NCBI GenBank assembly: GCA_949295115.1
Contig: CASFJU010000016.1
Span: 1 to 64,000 of the forward strand
Reading direction: 5' to 3'
Source: an uncultured Phascolarctobacterium sp.
GTDB taxonomy: Bacteria; Bacillota; Negativicutes; Acidaminococcales; Acidaminococcaceae
DNA: 64,000 nt
The notes beneath the pieces were generated by a model, which did no database searches, was not told the DNA's origin, and saw only the letters and a program-made list of their open reading frames with translations. The position numbers were made by a program, and so were the translations under genes. Positions 51,266 through 60,416 of the stretch are shown one piece after another; position 1 is the first letter of the stretch; each line of letters starts with the position of its first letter.

Positions 51266-51452
51266 ATTCACTCCTCAAAATTAACCGCTCATTTTAATCT
51301 GCAAATTCTTATATACCGATTTGCAACCTAATATCTATATTCGGCAAACCGTATTATATTTTTACCCTTCAAAATCAGCTTTTAGAGGCGGTTAACTGCA
51401 AAATACGCCTTTTTACTAATTATTTCAGCAAAATTTAACGTATTTTGGTAAA

Positions 51453-51893
51453 TTATTGTTTCGGGTCCATAATGGCAAAGGTGCATTCGCATTCGCAGGC
51501 AACCTTGCCGTCAACTCTGCCCTTACATTCGCAAACGCCCATGTTGCCGCGGATTTTGGTAATAATCGCTTCGGTAACAACCTGGTCGCCGGGGATAATC
51601 TGTTTGCGGAAACGCACATTGTCGATTTTGCCGAATACTGCGATTTTGCCGCGGTTTTCTTCGGGATACAGCAGGGCTACGCCGCCAACCTGAGCCATGG
51701 CTTCAATCATCAGCACGCCCGGCATAATCGGGTCGCCCGGGAAATGACCCAGAAACTGCATTTCATTCATTGTAATATTTTTAATTCCCACGGCGCGTTT
51801 CATAGGTTCCAGTTCGATAATGCGGTCAACCAGCAGCATCGGGTAACGGTGGGGAATAATTTTCTGAATTTCACTTGCTTCTAAAACGGTCAT
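51453..51893 (-). CDS. fabZ: 3-hydroxyacyl-[acyl-carrier-protein] dehydratase
   Basis: 146 residues, hot-dog fold: PHRYPMLLVDRI, catalytic His in FLGHFPGDPIMPGVLMIEAMAQ with the partner Glu. Shares hydroxyacyl-ACP with LpxA and LpxD, so its place between lpxC and lpxA couples lipid A to fatty-acid synthesis. Overlaps lpxC by ATGA. Confidence 0.95.
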   Translation of the reverse strand: MTVLEASEIQKIIPHRYPMLLVDRIIELEPMKRAVGIKNITMNEMQFLGHFPGDPIMPGVLMIEAMAQVGGVALLYPEENRGKIAVFGKIDNVRFRKQIIPGDQVVTEAIITKIRGNMGVCECKGRVDGKVACECECTFAIMDPKQ

Positions 51894-52738
51894 TTTGCTT
51901 CCTCCTTTAACTGATAGGCTTTGATTTGTTTAGCGAGTTTGGAATTAAACGCATGCCCGGATTTAACCGCGATGACATGCCCTTTAATTGGCCCCAGCAG
52001 ATACAAATCACCAATAACGTCCAAAATTTTGTGGCGGATAAGCTCGTCATCAAAACGCATTTCGGACAGCACCTTATCTTCATCAAAAATTACAACGTTT
52101 TCAATGCTGCCGCCAAGGCCAAGGCCCATAGCCTGCAGCTGTTTAATCTCGTGCATAAAGCCCACGGTGCGCGCCCGCGCGATTTCCTTCAAAAAGCTTT
52201 CTTCCGTCAGCTCCACATCAAAATACTGTGTGCCCAGTTTGGGATGCGGGTTCATGGAAACGAAGGAAATACGGTAACCGTCGTACGGCTGCACGGTAAT
52301 GTATTTGTCGTCTTCGTAAACGGCAAAGGACTGCGGCACGGCGTAAACCTTACGCTCCGCGTCCTGCTCCACACGCCCTGCCTGCAAAATCAAATCGCAG
52401 AACACTGCGGCGCTGCCGTCCGTTACCGGCGGCTCCGGCGAAGACATTTCAATGCGGCAGTTATCGATGTGCATCATCGAAAGCGCCGCCATCAAATGCT
52501 CAACCGTAAAAACTTCCGCGCCGCCCGCGCTTAAAGTAGTAGCCCTCAGGGTAGAAGTTACGTTTTCCGGCAGCGCAGGAATTTCCGGCCTGTCCGGCAA
52601 ATCGGTACGCACAAAAACAATGCCGGTGTTAACTTCCGCCGGGCACAGGGTAATCAGCACATCCTTGCCGGAGTGCAGCCCGATGCCTGTATGCGATATT
52701 TTTCTGGCTAAAGTCTGCTGATATTCTTTGTTCGGCAT
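51890..52738 (-). CDS. lpxC: UDP-3-O-acyl-N-acetylglucosamine deacetylase
   Basis: 282 residues: HTGIGLHSG, TVEHLMAAL (zinc His), MNPHPKLGTQ, and RHKILDVIGDLYLLG (zinc His and Asp). Committed step of lipid A synthesis. Start is the ATG after GGAGGAG; a much longer upstream frame overlaps the neighbouring gene and is not coding. Confidence 0.96.
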   Translation of the reverse strand: MPNKEYQQTLARKISHTGIGLHSGKDVLITLCPAEVNTGIVFVRTDLPDRPEIPALPENVTSTLRATTLSAGGAEVFTVEHLMAALSMMHIDNCRIEMSSPEPPVTDGSAAVFCDLILQAGRVEQDAERKVYAVPQSFAVYEDDKYITVQPYDGYRISFVSMNPHPKLGTQYFDVELTEESFLKEIARARTVGFMHEIKQLQAMGLGLGGSIENVVIFDEDKVLSEMRFDDELIRHKILDVIGDLYLLGPIKGHVIAVKSGHAFNSKLAKQIKAYQLKEEAK

Positions 52739-52760
52739 ACTTCTCCTCCTGTCTGCAAGT

Positions 52761-53651
52761 TTATTTTTTACCGGCAAAACGCTGCCGGCCGTCCTTCCAG
52801 CGGTCATGCACCCAGAACCACATCGGCGGGTTTTCGATAATCTCGTGTTCCAGCACCGTGATGAGTTCCTTGGTAACATCGTAATAATCCTGTTCTTTAT
52901 TTTTGGTCTTCGGCGTATACAGCGGCGGGTAAATCTTCGCGCGCAGCGTGCCGTCAGGGTTATTATGCATAAAAATCGGCAGTATCGGCGAACCGTACAA
53001 ACGCGAAAGCACCGCCGGCCCGTAAGGCGTAATGCATTTCTTTCCGAAAATGTCAATTTCCACGCCGTCGTCGTTGGTGTCCTGGTCAAACAAAACGCCC
53101 AGCAAATGCTTTTCCTTCAGCATACGGCTGATGGCTAAAAGCCCGCTTTTACCGCGGTTGTAAGCAACCTTCTGCCCTACCATCTCGCGGTATTCGTTAA
53201 TGAAGCGGTCCATCTGCCCGTTGTTCTGCTTGCGCGTGATGCTCAGCATCGGGTAGCCGTGCAAAGCTACCGTCGCGCCCAGAAGCTCCCAGTTGCCGAA
53301 ATGGCCGGTCGCCATAATAACGCCTTTATTTTCTTTATAAGCGGCTTCCAGGTATTCCAGCCCTTCCACCGTCACCAGCCGGTCAATATTCTCAGGCTTT
53401 AAAAGCGGGAAGCGCATAACCTCCACAATCATCCTGCCGAAGCGGTGCAGGCTGTCCTCGGCAATCTGCCGCGCACGCTTTTCGTCAACGCCAAGGCATT
53501 CCTGCACATTGGCGGCTGCCATTTTAAGGCGCCACGCAGGCGTAGCCATAACAGCCACGCTGCCTAAAAAGTGTGCCACGCCGTTGCGGATAAACTTTGG
53601 CGAAACGCACATCAGCCAGCTGAAAAATTTAACAATATGATACGCAATCAA
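52761..53651 (-). CDS. Lipid A late acyltransferase, LpxL/LpxM type (second copy)
   Basis: 296 residues: hydrophobic N-terminus, HX4E motif as TGHFGNWELLG (~117), FDQDTNDDGVEIDIFG, PYGPAVLSRLYGSPILPIF. Same family as the copy beside lptC, clearly diverged. Starts with TTG nine bases after AGGAC; no ATG is available near. Confidence 0.9.
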   Translation of the reverse strand: MIAYHIVKFFSWLMCVSPKFIRNGVAHFLGSVAVMATPAWRLKMAAANVQECLGVDEKRARQIAEDSLHRFGRMIVEVMRFPLLKPENIDRLVTVEGLEYLEAAYKENKGVIMATGHFGNWELLGATVALHGYPMLSITRKQNNGQMDRFINEYREMVGQKVAYNRGKSGLLAISRMLKEKHLLGVLFDQDTNDDGVEIDIFGKKCITPYGPAVLSRLYGSPILPIFMHNNPDGTLRAKIYPPLYTPKTKNKEQDYYDVTKELITVLEHEIIENPPMWFWVHDRWKDGRQRFAGKK

Positions 53652-53670
53652 CTAAAACACGTCCTGCAAA

Positions 53671-54702
53671 TTATTTCTTCAATTCGGCCAGAGCTTTTTC
53701 CAGCTCCTTAACCTTCTTCACAAGGTCGCCCACCTTGCGCAGGTTAGCCTCCTGCTTCAGCCACTCTTTATACGGCTGTGCCGGGAAGCCCGCGCAGACG
53801 GAATTGTCCGGAATATTGTGGGTAATGCCCGTCCTGCCCGCAAACTGGCAGTTATTGCCGATGGTAATATGGCCGACCGTGCCAACCTGACCGGCAAAGA
53901 CGCAGTTATCACCGGCGGTTACGCTGCCGCTGATGCCGACATGCGCCACAACAAGGCAGTTTTTGCCCAGCACGTCGTTATGGCCGAGATGCACAAGGTT
54001 ATCAATCTTGGTGCCTGCGCCTACTACCGTGCTGCCTGCGGTTGCCCTGTCGATGCAGGAGTTGCTGCCAACTTCGACCTCGTCCTCCAGCACCACATTG
54101 CCCGCCTGCAAAACAAAGCTGTGCTTGCCGGTGGTTTTATCGGTAATGTAGCCAAAGCCGTCGCCGCCGATAACAGCGCCGGACTGCAAAACAATTTTGT
54201 TGCCCAGCACGCAGCCCTCGCGGATGGTAGAGCTGGGATAGAACAGGCAGTCAGCGCCTACCTTGACATTTTTGCCCACATACACATGCGGGTAAATTAC
54301 AGTGCCGTCGCCGATTTCCGCGCCTTCATCAATATAGGCAAACGGCATAACAGCTACGTTTTTGCCGATTTTAGCCGTCGGTGCGACATAAGCCCTGTCG
54401 CTGAGAACGCGTTCAACCTCAGCCCTGTGGCGGAACAATTCCAGCAGTACGGCAAAAGCAGCACGCGGGTTCTCCACGCGGATGACCGGGCGGTTATCCG
54501 GCAGCTTCGGGTCGTCAAAGCCCAGCACCATAACTCCGGCCTTGCTTAAATGGCAGTGTTCCACATGGGGCGGCACAGCAAAGGAAATATCCTGCGGACC
54601 GGCTTCTACCAGCCCGTTAACACCGGTTACCTTTAATTCCGGCGCGTCGTTTTCAAGCTTGCCATGCAAAAATTCTGCTAATTCACGGACAGTTTTTTCC
54701 AT
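53671..54702 (-). CDS. lpxD: UDP-3-O-acylglucosamine N-acyltransferase
   Basis: 343 residues: N-terminal uridine-binding domain (~1-100), hexapeptide beta helix, catalytic LVHLGHNDVLGKNC, C-terminal coiled helix (~315-343). Third step of lipid A synthesis. Confidence 0.95.
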   Translation of the reverse strand: MEKTVRELAEFLHGKLENDAPELKVTGVNGLVEAGPQDISFAVPPHVEHCHLSKAGVMVLGFDDPKLPDNRPVIRVENPRAAFAVLLELFRHRAEVERVLSDRAYVAPTAKIGKNVAVMPFAYIDEGAEIGDGTVIYPHVYVGKNVKVGADCLFYPSSTIREGCVLGNKIVLQSGAVIGGDGFGYITDKTTGKHSFVLQAGNVVLEDEVEVGSNSCIDRATAGSTVVGAGTKIDNLVHLGHNDVLGKNCLVVAHVGISGSVTAGDNCVFAGQVGTVGHITIGNNCQFAGRTGITHNIPDNSVCAGFPAQPYKEWLKQEANLRKVGDLVKKVKELEKALAELKK

Positions 54703-54732
54703 TTTGCAGCCTCCTGTACAATCCGGCTATTT

Positions 54733-54758
54733 AAAAAGCGGACGGCCCTGCCGCCCGC
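54733..54758 (-). terminator. Attenuator between ompH and lpxD
   Basis: On the minus strand GCGGGCGGC/GCCGTCCGC with a 3-base loop, then TTTTTAA. A strong stem in the middle of the row, so the outer-membrane chaperone genes can be made in excess of lpxD and what follows. Confidence 0.75.
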
Positions 54759-54771
54759 CCTTTCACCGGTT

Positions 54772-55182
54772 TTATTTCATTTTGGCAATTACGTCCTGCG
54801 TAACATCAACGCCGCCCTGCGGTACGGCATCTTTAATCAAAACAGCGCCCAGGCCTTTTTCCTTGGCAACTTCGTTCAAAGCCGTATCAAGGCTGGCTTT
54901 TAATTTATTCTGCGCTTCGGAGCGGACAACATTCATTCTGGAGGTAAAGTCCTCCATCACTTTCTGGCGCTCCTCGCCGGTTTTGCCTTCCAATGCGGCA
55001 TTCATTTCCTCCTGCAGGGCTTTGCCTTTGGTGGTTACTTCCTCCTGCACGGTTTTTACAACTGCGGCTTCGCTTTCCACGGCACGCATGTCAACCACGC
55101 CAAATTCGGCGTTGCGGCCGGAGCAGCCAAAGGATAACAACGCAGTCGCTGCAAGTAAACCGGCAATAATTTGTTTTTTCAT
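54772..55182 (-). CDS. OmpH/Skp-like lipoprotein (third paralogue)
   Basis: 136 residues. Lipobox LSFGC (Cys20), then FGVVDMRAVESEA, a helical hairpin of Skp type, and the closing GLGAVLIKDAVPQGGVDVTQDVIAKMK. Skp proteins hold unfolded outer-membrane proteins in the periplasm; a lipid anchor would tether this one. Confidence 0.85.
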   Translation of the reverse strand: MKKQIIAGLLAATALLSFGCSGRNAEFGVVDMRAVESEAAVVKTVQEEVTTKGKALQEEMNAALEGKTGEERQKVMEDFTSRMNVVRSEAQNKLKASLDTALNEVAKEKGLGAVLIKDAVPQGGVDVTQDVIAKMK

Positions 55183-55197
55183 GTTTATTCGCTCCCG

Positions 55198-56112
55198 TTA
55201 TTTTGATTTTTTAAGCTCCAATACAACCTCTCTGGTAATATCGTCAGCCTTTACATTAACCTTAACTTTATTAAAAACAATGGTGTAGCCGCGCTCTTTG
55301 GCAAGGTACGCCACTTTGCTTTCAATGTCATGCCTGATTTCACCGGCAATTTTGTCATTGCCTTCTTTAATCTTATCCAGGCGTTTGTCTATAACTTCCA
55401 GCACCTCGCCGAAAGCCTCAGGTCCCTGCTGCAAATCCTTATCGTCTTTGGCGATATCGTCCCGCAGCCTGCCCTGCAGTTCGCCGCGCAGTTCATCGGC
55501 GTAAGCCGCTATGCGCTGCTGCATGGCTTCACGTTCCGGCGCTGTCTTTTCGGCAATAATTTCAGCCTTGCGCTGATTTAACTGCGCCAGCCTGCCGTCC
55601 ATTTCCATGCGGATAACATGCAGTTCGTCCTGTAATGCCTGACGCTGTTCCGGCTTCATGCGCACCGCTTCCAGCTGCAAACGGATATTAAACATACGCA
55701 GCTGATAATCCTTTTCGATGCTTTCGCGTTCCGCCGCCAGTATTTCATCGGCTTCGGCCGCCGCTTTCTGCAAAACTTCGCGGAAACCATGCTGCTCTAT
55801 TTCCTGCTTCGCATACAGCGAGGTGCGGAAATCGGCTTCGTAATAACTGCTTTTGCTGTTCTGCTTAATCTTCTGTAAAAGCGCCAGCCCCTGAATCTGC
55901 TTGCGGGCAATGTCCGCCTGCTGGTCGCGGTAAGCTAAAAGCTTGTCATATTCCGCCTTGCCCTGCTTTAACGCTTCGTGGCGCGGATGGCTTTTAACCG
56001 CTTCCTCCCAGTTGAGATAGGCAATCTTTTCGCCCGAACCGGGCAGATTGCCGCAGGCGCTTACGCAAAATACGGCTATGAACATCAATAATGCAATTTG
56101 CAGATAACGCAT
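55198..56112 (-). CDS. OmpH/Skp-like lipoprotein, double length (second paralogue)
   Basis: 304 residues, about twice Skp. Lipobox VSAC (Cys20), KIAYLNWEEAVKSHP start, two long runs of charged heptads with a proline-containing break (~205-215), and the Skp-like end RGYTIVFNKVKVNVKADDITREVV. The tentacle helices would be much longer than in E. coli. Confidence 0.85.
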   Translation of the reverse strand: MRYLQIALLMFIAVFCVSACGNLPGSGEKIAYLNWEEAVKSHPRHEALKQGKAEYDKLLAYRDQQADIARKQIQGLALLQKIKQNSKSSYYEADFRTSLYAKQEIEQHGFREVLQKAAAEADEILAAERESIEKDYQLRMFNIRLQLEAVRMKPEQRQALQDELHVIRMEMDGRLAQLNQRKAEIIAEKTAPEREAMQQRIAAYADELRGELQGRLRDDIAKDDKDLQQGPEAFGEVLEVIDKRLDKIKEGNDKIAGEIRHDIESKVAYLAKERGYTIVFNKVKVNVKADDITREVVLELKKSK

Positions 56113-56168
56113 ACTATCTTCCTCTCATAGCCTTACAGCAAACAGGACCCGCTTGGGGTCCCGTCAGA

Positions 56169-56654
56169 TTATTTTCCGCTTTGCAAGGTTTTCGCTACTT
56201 CGTCAGTAATATCGAGACCGCCGTAAACTACGGTATTTTTTTCAACTACAACCGCCAGGCCTTTTTTATCGGCAACTTTTTTAATGGCTGCTTCAATTTT
56301 CTGGAACACAGGCTCCATTAATTCCTTTTCGCGGTTGGCGATTACTTCCTGCAGCTGCTGGTAGTAACGCTGTTTTTCGGTATCGTTCATATCCTTGCTT
56401 TTTTCGTCAAAATTTTTCTGTTGCGTTGCAATTTCTTCTTTCATGGCTTCCTGCACACCGGCAATGTCCGGGGACTGCGACAGGAGCATCTGGTAGTTAA
56501 CCACGCCGATAGCGGATTCGGAAGAAGCCGCCGAAGCGATGCTGCTGAAAGAACCCTGCTGCACCGTAATGGCAAAGCAGCTGAGCACGAAGATTGCGGC
56601 AACAAACAAAGAGATCATTTTTACATTTTTCGGATTGCGTAATTGCTGCATCAT
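56169..56654 (-). CDS. OmpH/Skp-like protein (first paralogue)
   Basis: 161 residues. Start at the ATG after AGGGAT. The hydrophobic segment (~15-35) is not followed by a convincing lipobox, so this copy is either cleaved or kept as a signal anchor. Then SAIGVVNYQMLLSQSP, the helical hairpin, and GLAVVVEKNTVVYGGLDITDEVAKTL, closest of the three to classical Skp. Confidence 0.88.
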   Translation of the reverse strand: MMQQLRNPKNVKMISLFVAAIFVLSCFAITVQQGSFSSIASAASSESAIGVVNYQMLLSQSPDIAGVQEAMKEEIATQQKNFDEKSKDMNDTEKQRYYQQLQEVIANREKELMEPVFQKIEAAIKKVADKKGLAVVVEKNTVVYGGLDITDEVAKTLQSGK

Positions 56655-56728
56655 AATAAATATCCCTGCTTTCAAATGTAATTATATTTTTAATTATATC
56701 AGCCCTGCGTTTATCTTTCAACTAATGC

Positions 56729-57991
56729 CTATAAATTTCCCACGATGCGGAAATAAGGCTTGTCATTGGAATAAACGTATTCGGCGCTCAAAAATTCGTG
56801 GATTCTGTAACGCACGGCAATTTCCGTCGTATCCGTATCGCTGAAATATTCCGTGCGCAAGCGCCATTTGCTGGTAAAATCATACTCGCCGCGGAAAACG
56901 TTTTCTGCATTCGGGCTGCGGCGCATATAACTGAGCGTCGCCTTGCCCCAGTGCCTTGCGTAGCCTGCGGAAAAATCCCAGTCCACATCGTCCAGCGTTA
57001 CGCCGACTTCGCCGAAAATTTCATCGCGGTCCGAAATAAACTTGCCAAAATGGGCGCGCCCGGAAATATTATCCTCGTCGCGGCCGATATCGCCGTAACC
57101 TTCAAACCAGATTTTGTATTTATCCGAGCCCATGTTGATTTCCACGCCAAGCGTGCCGCCCGGCACAAGCTTAACGGCCGGCGCCAGATTGTGCAGCTTT
57201 ACGGATTTTTCATTCTGCAAATCTGTCAAAAGCAGGTTTTCCAGTTCCGCCTGATGGCGTTTGACATATTCTACCGGCAGCCCGCGCAAAGCGTCCGCCT
57301 TTTGGGCGTAGTGCTGTTTTAAATCCAGCAGCAAAAGGTTCGGTATCGATTCCGAAGTCATGGAATAATCGACGTTCTGCACCAGCTGGCCGACCGGGTA
57401 GATTACAACCTGCACCACCGTGCGCTCGTCTTCGCGGACAACATCGACGGCTGCCTTGAACTCCGGCAGTTTTTCCTCCACTTCGCTGCGCACCAGGCGG
57501 CGTAGTATGCCGCCAGCCCAGTCGCTTGCATCGACGGAAGAACCTTTAATAATATTTTCTATTCTGTTTTGCAGCTGCGGCAGGCGTGCTTTCAAAAACT
57601 CCGCCGAACCCGGCTCCACGCCGGAAAACTGCAAATCCACAAACACATCGTCAACCGCTGCGCTCCACGGCGCAACGCGCATATCAATGGCGGTAACGCT
57701 GCCCGCGCTTACGCTGACGCTTTCCATACGGTAGCCTGTCAGCACACGGTCGCCCACTTCTGCCAGCAAACGCTCGTAATCGCCGCGCGCGGCATTGATG
57801 TTGACGCTGTCCTTATCGAGAAAAAGCTGTTCTGCCACTACCTGCATGCTTCTGGACATCCTGTCGAGCAGCACGCCGCTGGTACCGCCGTTATCGGTAA
57901 TGCGCACCTGCACGCTGTCCACCGGCTCTGCCCACGCAGGCACAGCCGCCGTAACAAGCAGGCAGCACAGCAATAAACTTCTTAACTGCAT
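56729..57991 (-). CDS. Outer-membrane-assembly protein of unknown family
   Basis: 420 residues with a clear signal peptide (cleavage after AWA, ~21). Residues ~25-270 are mixed alpha/beta without recognisable POTRA repeats; the last ~130 residues alternate polar and aromatic residues in short strands (GTLGVEINM, KIWFEGYGDIG, AHFGKFIS) like a small beta barrel and end in RIVGNL, not the usual Phe. Sits between bamA and ompH and is probably co-transcribed with both, so a role in outer-membrane protein or lipopolysaccharide assembly is likely. Confidence 0.65.
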   Translation of the reverse strand: MQLRSLLLCCLLVTAAVPAWAEPVDSVQVRITDNGGTSGVLLDRMSRSMQVVAEQLFLDKDSVNINAARGDYERLLAEVGDRVLTGYRMESVSVSAGSVTAIDMRVAPWSAAVDDVFVDLQFSGVEPGSAEFLKARLPQLQNRIENIIKGSSVDASDWAGGILRRLVRSEVEEKLPEFKAAVDVVREDERTVVQVVIYPVGQLVQNVDYSMTSESIPNLLLLDLKQHYAQKADALRGLPVEYVKRHQAELENLLLTDLQNEKSVKLHNLAPAVKLVPGGTLGVEINMGSDKYKIWFEGYGDIGRDEDNISGRAHFGKFISDRDEIFGEVGVTLDDVDWDFSAGYARHWGKATLSYMRRSPNAENVFRGEYDFTSKWRLRTEYFSDTDTTEIAVRYRIHEFLSAEYVYSNDKPYFRIVGNL

Positions 57992-58001
57992 AACAATTTA
58001 A

Positions 58002-60401
58002 TCAGAACTGTCCGCCGAAGCTGAAGTGGAACATGCCGCCATCGTCGCCCCAGCCGTAATCCAGTTTAACCGGTCCGAGCGGGGAATTGATGCGCAGACC
58101 TGCACCGACGCTGTTCTTAATCAGCCCGAGGTCAAAATCGTCCTCAAAGCGTTTATCCCAGGCATAGCCGTTATCGGTAAAGAGTACGCCCTGTACTTTT
58201 TTGATAATCGGGAAGCGGTATTCCAAAGTAGCCTTTAACATACTGTTGCCGCGGAACTGGTCGTCCTCGTAGCCGCGCAGGGTATCACTGCCGCCCATCG
58301 AGAAGCGCTGGCTCAAAGGCATGTCGCCGTCAGCCCAGCCTGCGCCAAGGTTCAGCGCCCAGACGCTTTCGCCGCCGGCACGGTAGTAATAACGCCAGTC
58401 GGCAGTCAATTTGGTGAAGTCAAAGTCGCCGCCAAGGCCGGCCCATTCTACGCTGTAACCGATACGTTTGCCTTCGTGCGGGTCGTAAATGTTATCACGC
58501 GAATCGAACACACGGCCTAAAGTGATACTACGAGTTAAGCCGAAGTTTTCTTCACGGCGTTCTCTATAATCGCTGGGATAATAATCATGCCAATGACTAT
58601 TTCCCGGTCCAAATTGTGGTTCATAGTACTGGTCGCGGTCGCCTTCGTAACCGTCGGCTTCACCTTTATAAATATCGTCGCGGTTTTTCAGCGTAATATA
58701 ATTGCTGATAAATTCGTTGTCAGTCCTGCGGCTGAAGGTCAATTCCTGGCCGCGGCGCTTTTTATCGTAACGCGCAATCTCATGTGCGTCGATGTCGTAG
58801 TCGGCATATTCGTTGGTAACATCGTACAGCATTAAGGTTGCTTTGGTTTCTTTATCGTCAATCCACGGTTTTACATAAGTAAATTCGTAGTTCTTTTCAT
58901 CTTCGCCGCCGAACTCCCAGCGTACATTCACACTGTCGCCCGTACCGCGGAAGTTTCTGTCGCCGACGGAAACCATGCCGATAAAGCCGTCAGCATTGCT
59001 GTAGCCTGCGCCGATGCCGAAAGTACCGGTGTTCATTTCCACAACGGTAATTTCAATTTCCACGCCGTTCGGTTCCTGACCCGGATTCAGCTTAATGTTA
59101 ACGTCTTCAAAATAACCGAGGTTATAAATGCGCTGCATGCTGCGGCGTGCGTCCTTGGCATTGAACGGCTCTCCTTTTTTCAGTTTCATTTCGCGGGTAA
59201 TAACATAATCTTTGGTTTTTACATTGCCTTTAACCTTAAAGTCTTCAACAATGCCTTCGTTAACTAAAAGCAAAAGCGTTCCATCCGGCAGCATGCGGAT
59301 ATCCGCCACGCGCGCGAGGATATAGCCCTGCTTGTTGTATTCTGCTTCAAGACGCTGCACTTTTATATTAACGTCTTTAATGTTGATGATTTCGTCTTTC
59401 GGCAAATCAAGGATTTTTTCGATTTCGGAATCGGAAATTTTGGTGTTGCCTTCTACTTCCAGCTGTTTATAAACAGGGTTTTCCAGTACATGGTAAACCA
59501 GCTGCACGCCTTCCGGAACTTTGATGAATTCCGGCTGCAAATCATAATACCAGCCCAGGCCGTAAATGGCATGCAGGTCTTTGGCAAGGCCTTCCTGCGT
59601 CAGTTCCATGCCCGGTTTGGTGGTAACAACTGCTTCAATGTCTTCGGCTTTGGTTACTTTGTTGCCGGTAACGCTGATCTTGGTAATCAGCTGGCCGATA
59701 TACGGGGCTGCCGGTTCACTGGCGCGCTGCTGCTGTGCAATCGGCATGTTCAATACCGGCTCCTGCGAAACGGCATTGGTCTGCGCGTTCTGCTGCACAG
59801 CTTCCTGTGCCGTGCGCTGCTGCTCTACTTCAGCTTCCCATTTCTGGCGTTCTTCCATCGTCATCGGGCGCAGGCTGCCGTCGGCTTCGCGCACCACGGG
59901 CTCTTTCAGCTCGCCATCTTCCCCTGCGGTAATCTGGCCGTCGCCTTCATCGGTAACAACGGCTTCGTTCTGCACCTGTGCAGCGCCGCTGTCCTGCGTT
60001 TCAGCAGTTTCCTCTTGTGCTGCGTCCGGTGCTTCCACACCGCTGCCGCCTTCACGCACAACGCCCTTACCGGGGACAATTTCCACAATCCTGCCGCTGC
60101 CGGATTTGCCGCCGCTTTTGTAATTGGGATCAGAGATATCCTCGGACGGTTTATTGTGCATATAATAAGTATACTTGCCGTCTTTGCCCTTTTTCGGGAA
60201 GGATTTGCCTTCTTTTTCCTGAGCTTCGCGCATCTGTTCCAGCGCTTTCTGGCTGACAATCTGTTCCTTGCCGCCGATGGTCATCGTCTGGTTGGCAACA
60301 ACATCAGCTGCGGAATTGTTCTGTTCCGCCGCCCATACCGGCACTGCCATCAGCATGGCCGCCAGGCTTAAGGACAACTGTGCATACTTTCTCTTGTTCA
60401 T
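58002..60401 (-). CDS. bamA: Outer-membrane protein assembly factor BamA
   Basis: 799 residues. Signal peptide (cleavage after VWA), a ~200-residue low-complexity Glu/Gln/Ala/Gly-rich part, three POTRA domains (~235-465, KISVTGNKVTKAEDIEAVV, LEVEGNTKISDSEIEKIL, FKVKGNVKTKDYVITREM), then the 16-strand barrel with the lid motif LRGY and the C-terminal HFSFGGQF ending in Phe. Folds and inserts outer-membrane proteins. The N-terminal spacer is not present in E. coli BamA. Confidence 0.93.
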   Translation of the reverse strand: MNKRKYAQLSLSLAAMLMAVPVWAAEQNNSAADVVANQTMTIGGKEQIVSQKALEQMREAQEKEGKSFPKKGKDGKYTYYMHNKPSEDISDPNYKSGGKSGSGRIVEIVPGKGVVREGGSGVEAPDAAQEETAETQDSGAAQVQNEAVVTDEGDGQITAGEDGELKEPVVREADGSLRPMTMEERQKWEAEVEQQRTAQEAVQQNAQTNAVSQEPVLNMPIAQQQRASEPAAPYIGQLITKISVTGNKVTKAEDIEAVVTTKPGMELTQEGLAKDLHAIYGLGWYYDLQPEFIKVPEGVQLVYHVLENPVYKQLEVEGNTKISDSEIEKILDLPKDEIINIKDVNIKVQRLEAEYNKQGYILARVADIRMLPDGTLLLLVNEGIVEDFKVKGNVKTKDYVITREMKLKKGEPFNAKDARRSMQRIYNLGYFEDVNIKLNPGQEPNGVEIEITVVEMNTGTFGIGAGYSNADGFIGMVSVGDRNFRGTGDSVNVRWEFGGEDEKNYEFTYVKPWIDDKETKATLMLYDVTNEYADYDIDAHEIARYDKKRRGQELTFSRRTDNEFISNYITLKNRDDIYKGEADGYEGDRDQYYEPQFGPGNSHWHDYYPSDYRERREENFGLTRSITLGRVFDSRDNIYDPHEGKRIGYSVEWAGLGGDFDFTKLTADWRYYYRAGGESVWALNLGAGWADGDMPLSQRFSMGGSDTLRGYEDDQFRGNSMLKATLEYRFPIIKKVQGVLFTDNGYAWDKRFEDDFDLGLIKNSVGAGLRINSPLGPVKLDYGWGDDGGMFHFSFGGQF

Positions 60402-60416
60402 TCAAATCCTCCCTGT

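Noticed and set aside
51272-51452. Operator or promoter for lpxA in the 180-base gap after fabZ
   Set aside because: Two loosely similar AT-rich stretches (about 51309-51350) are visible, but no -35/-10 pair with good spacing or clean dyad.
52739-53089. Upstream extension of the lpxC frame
   Set aside because: Arg/Thr-rich and overlaps the acyltransferase gene in another frame; the ATG at 52738 has a perfect ribosome site.
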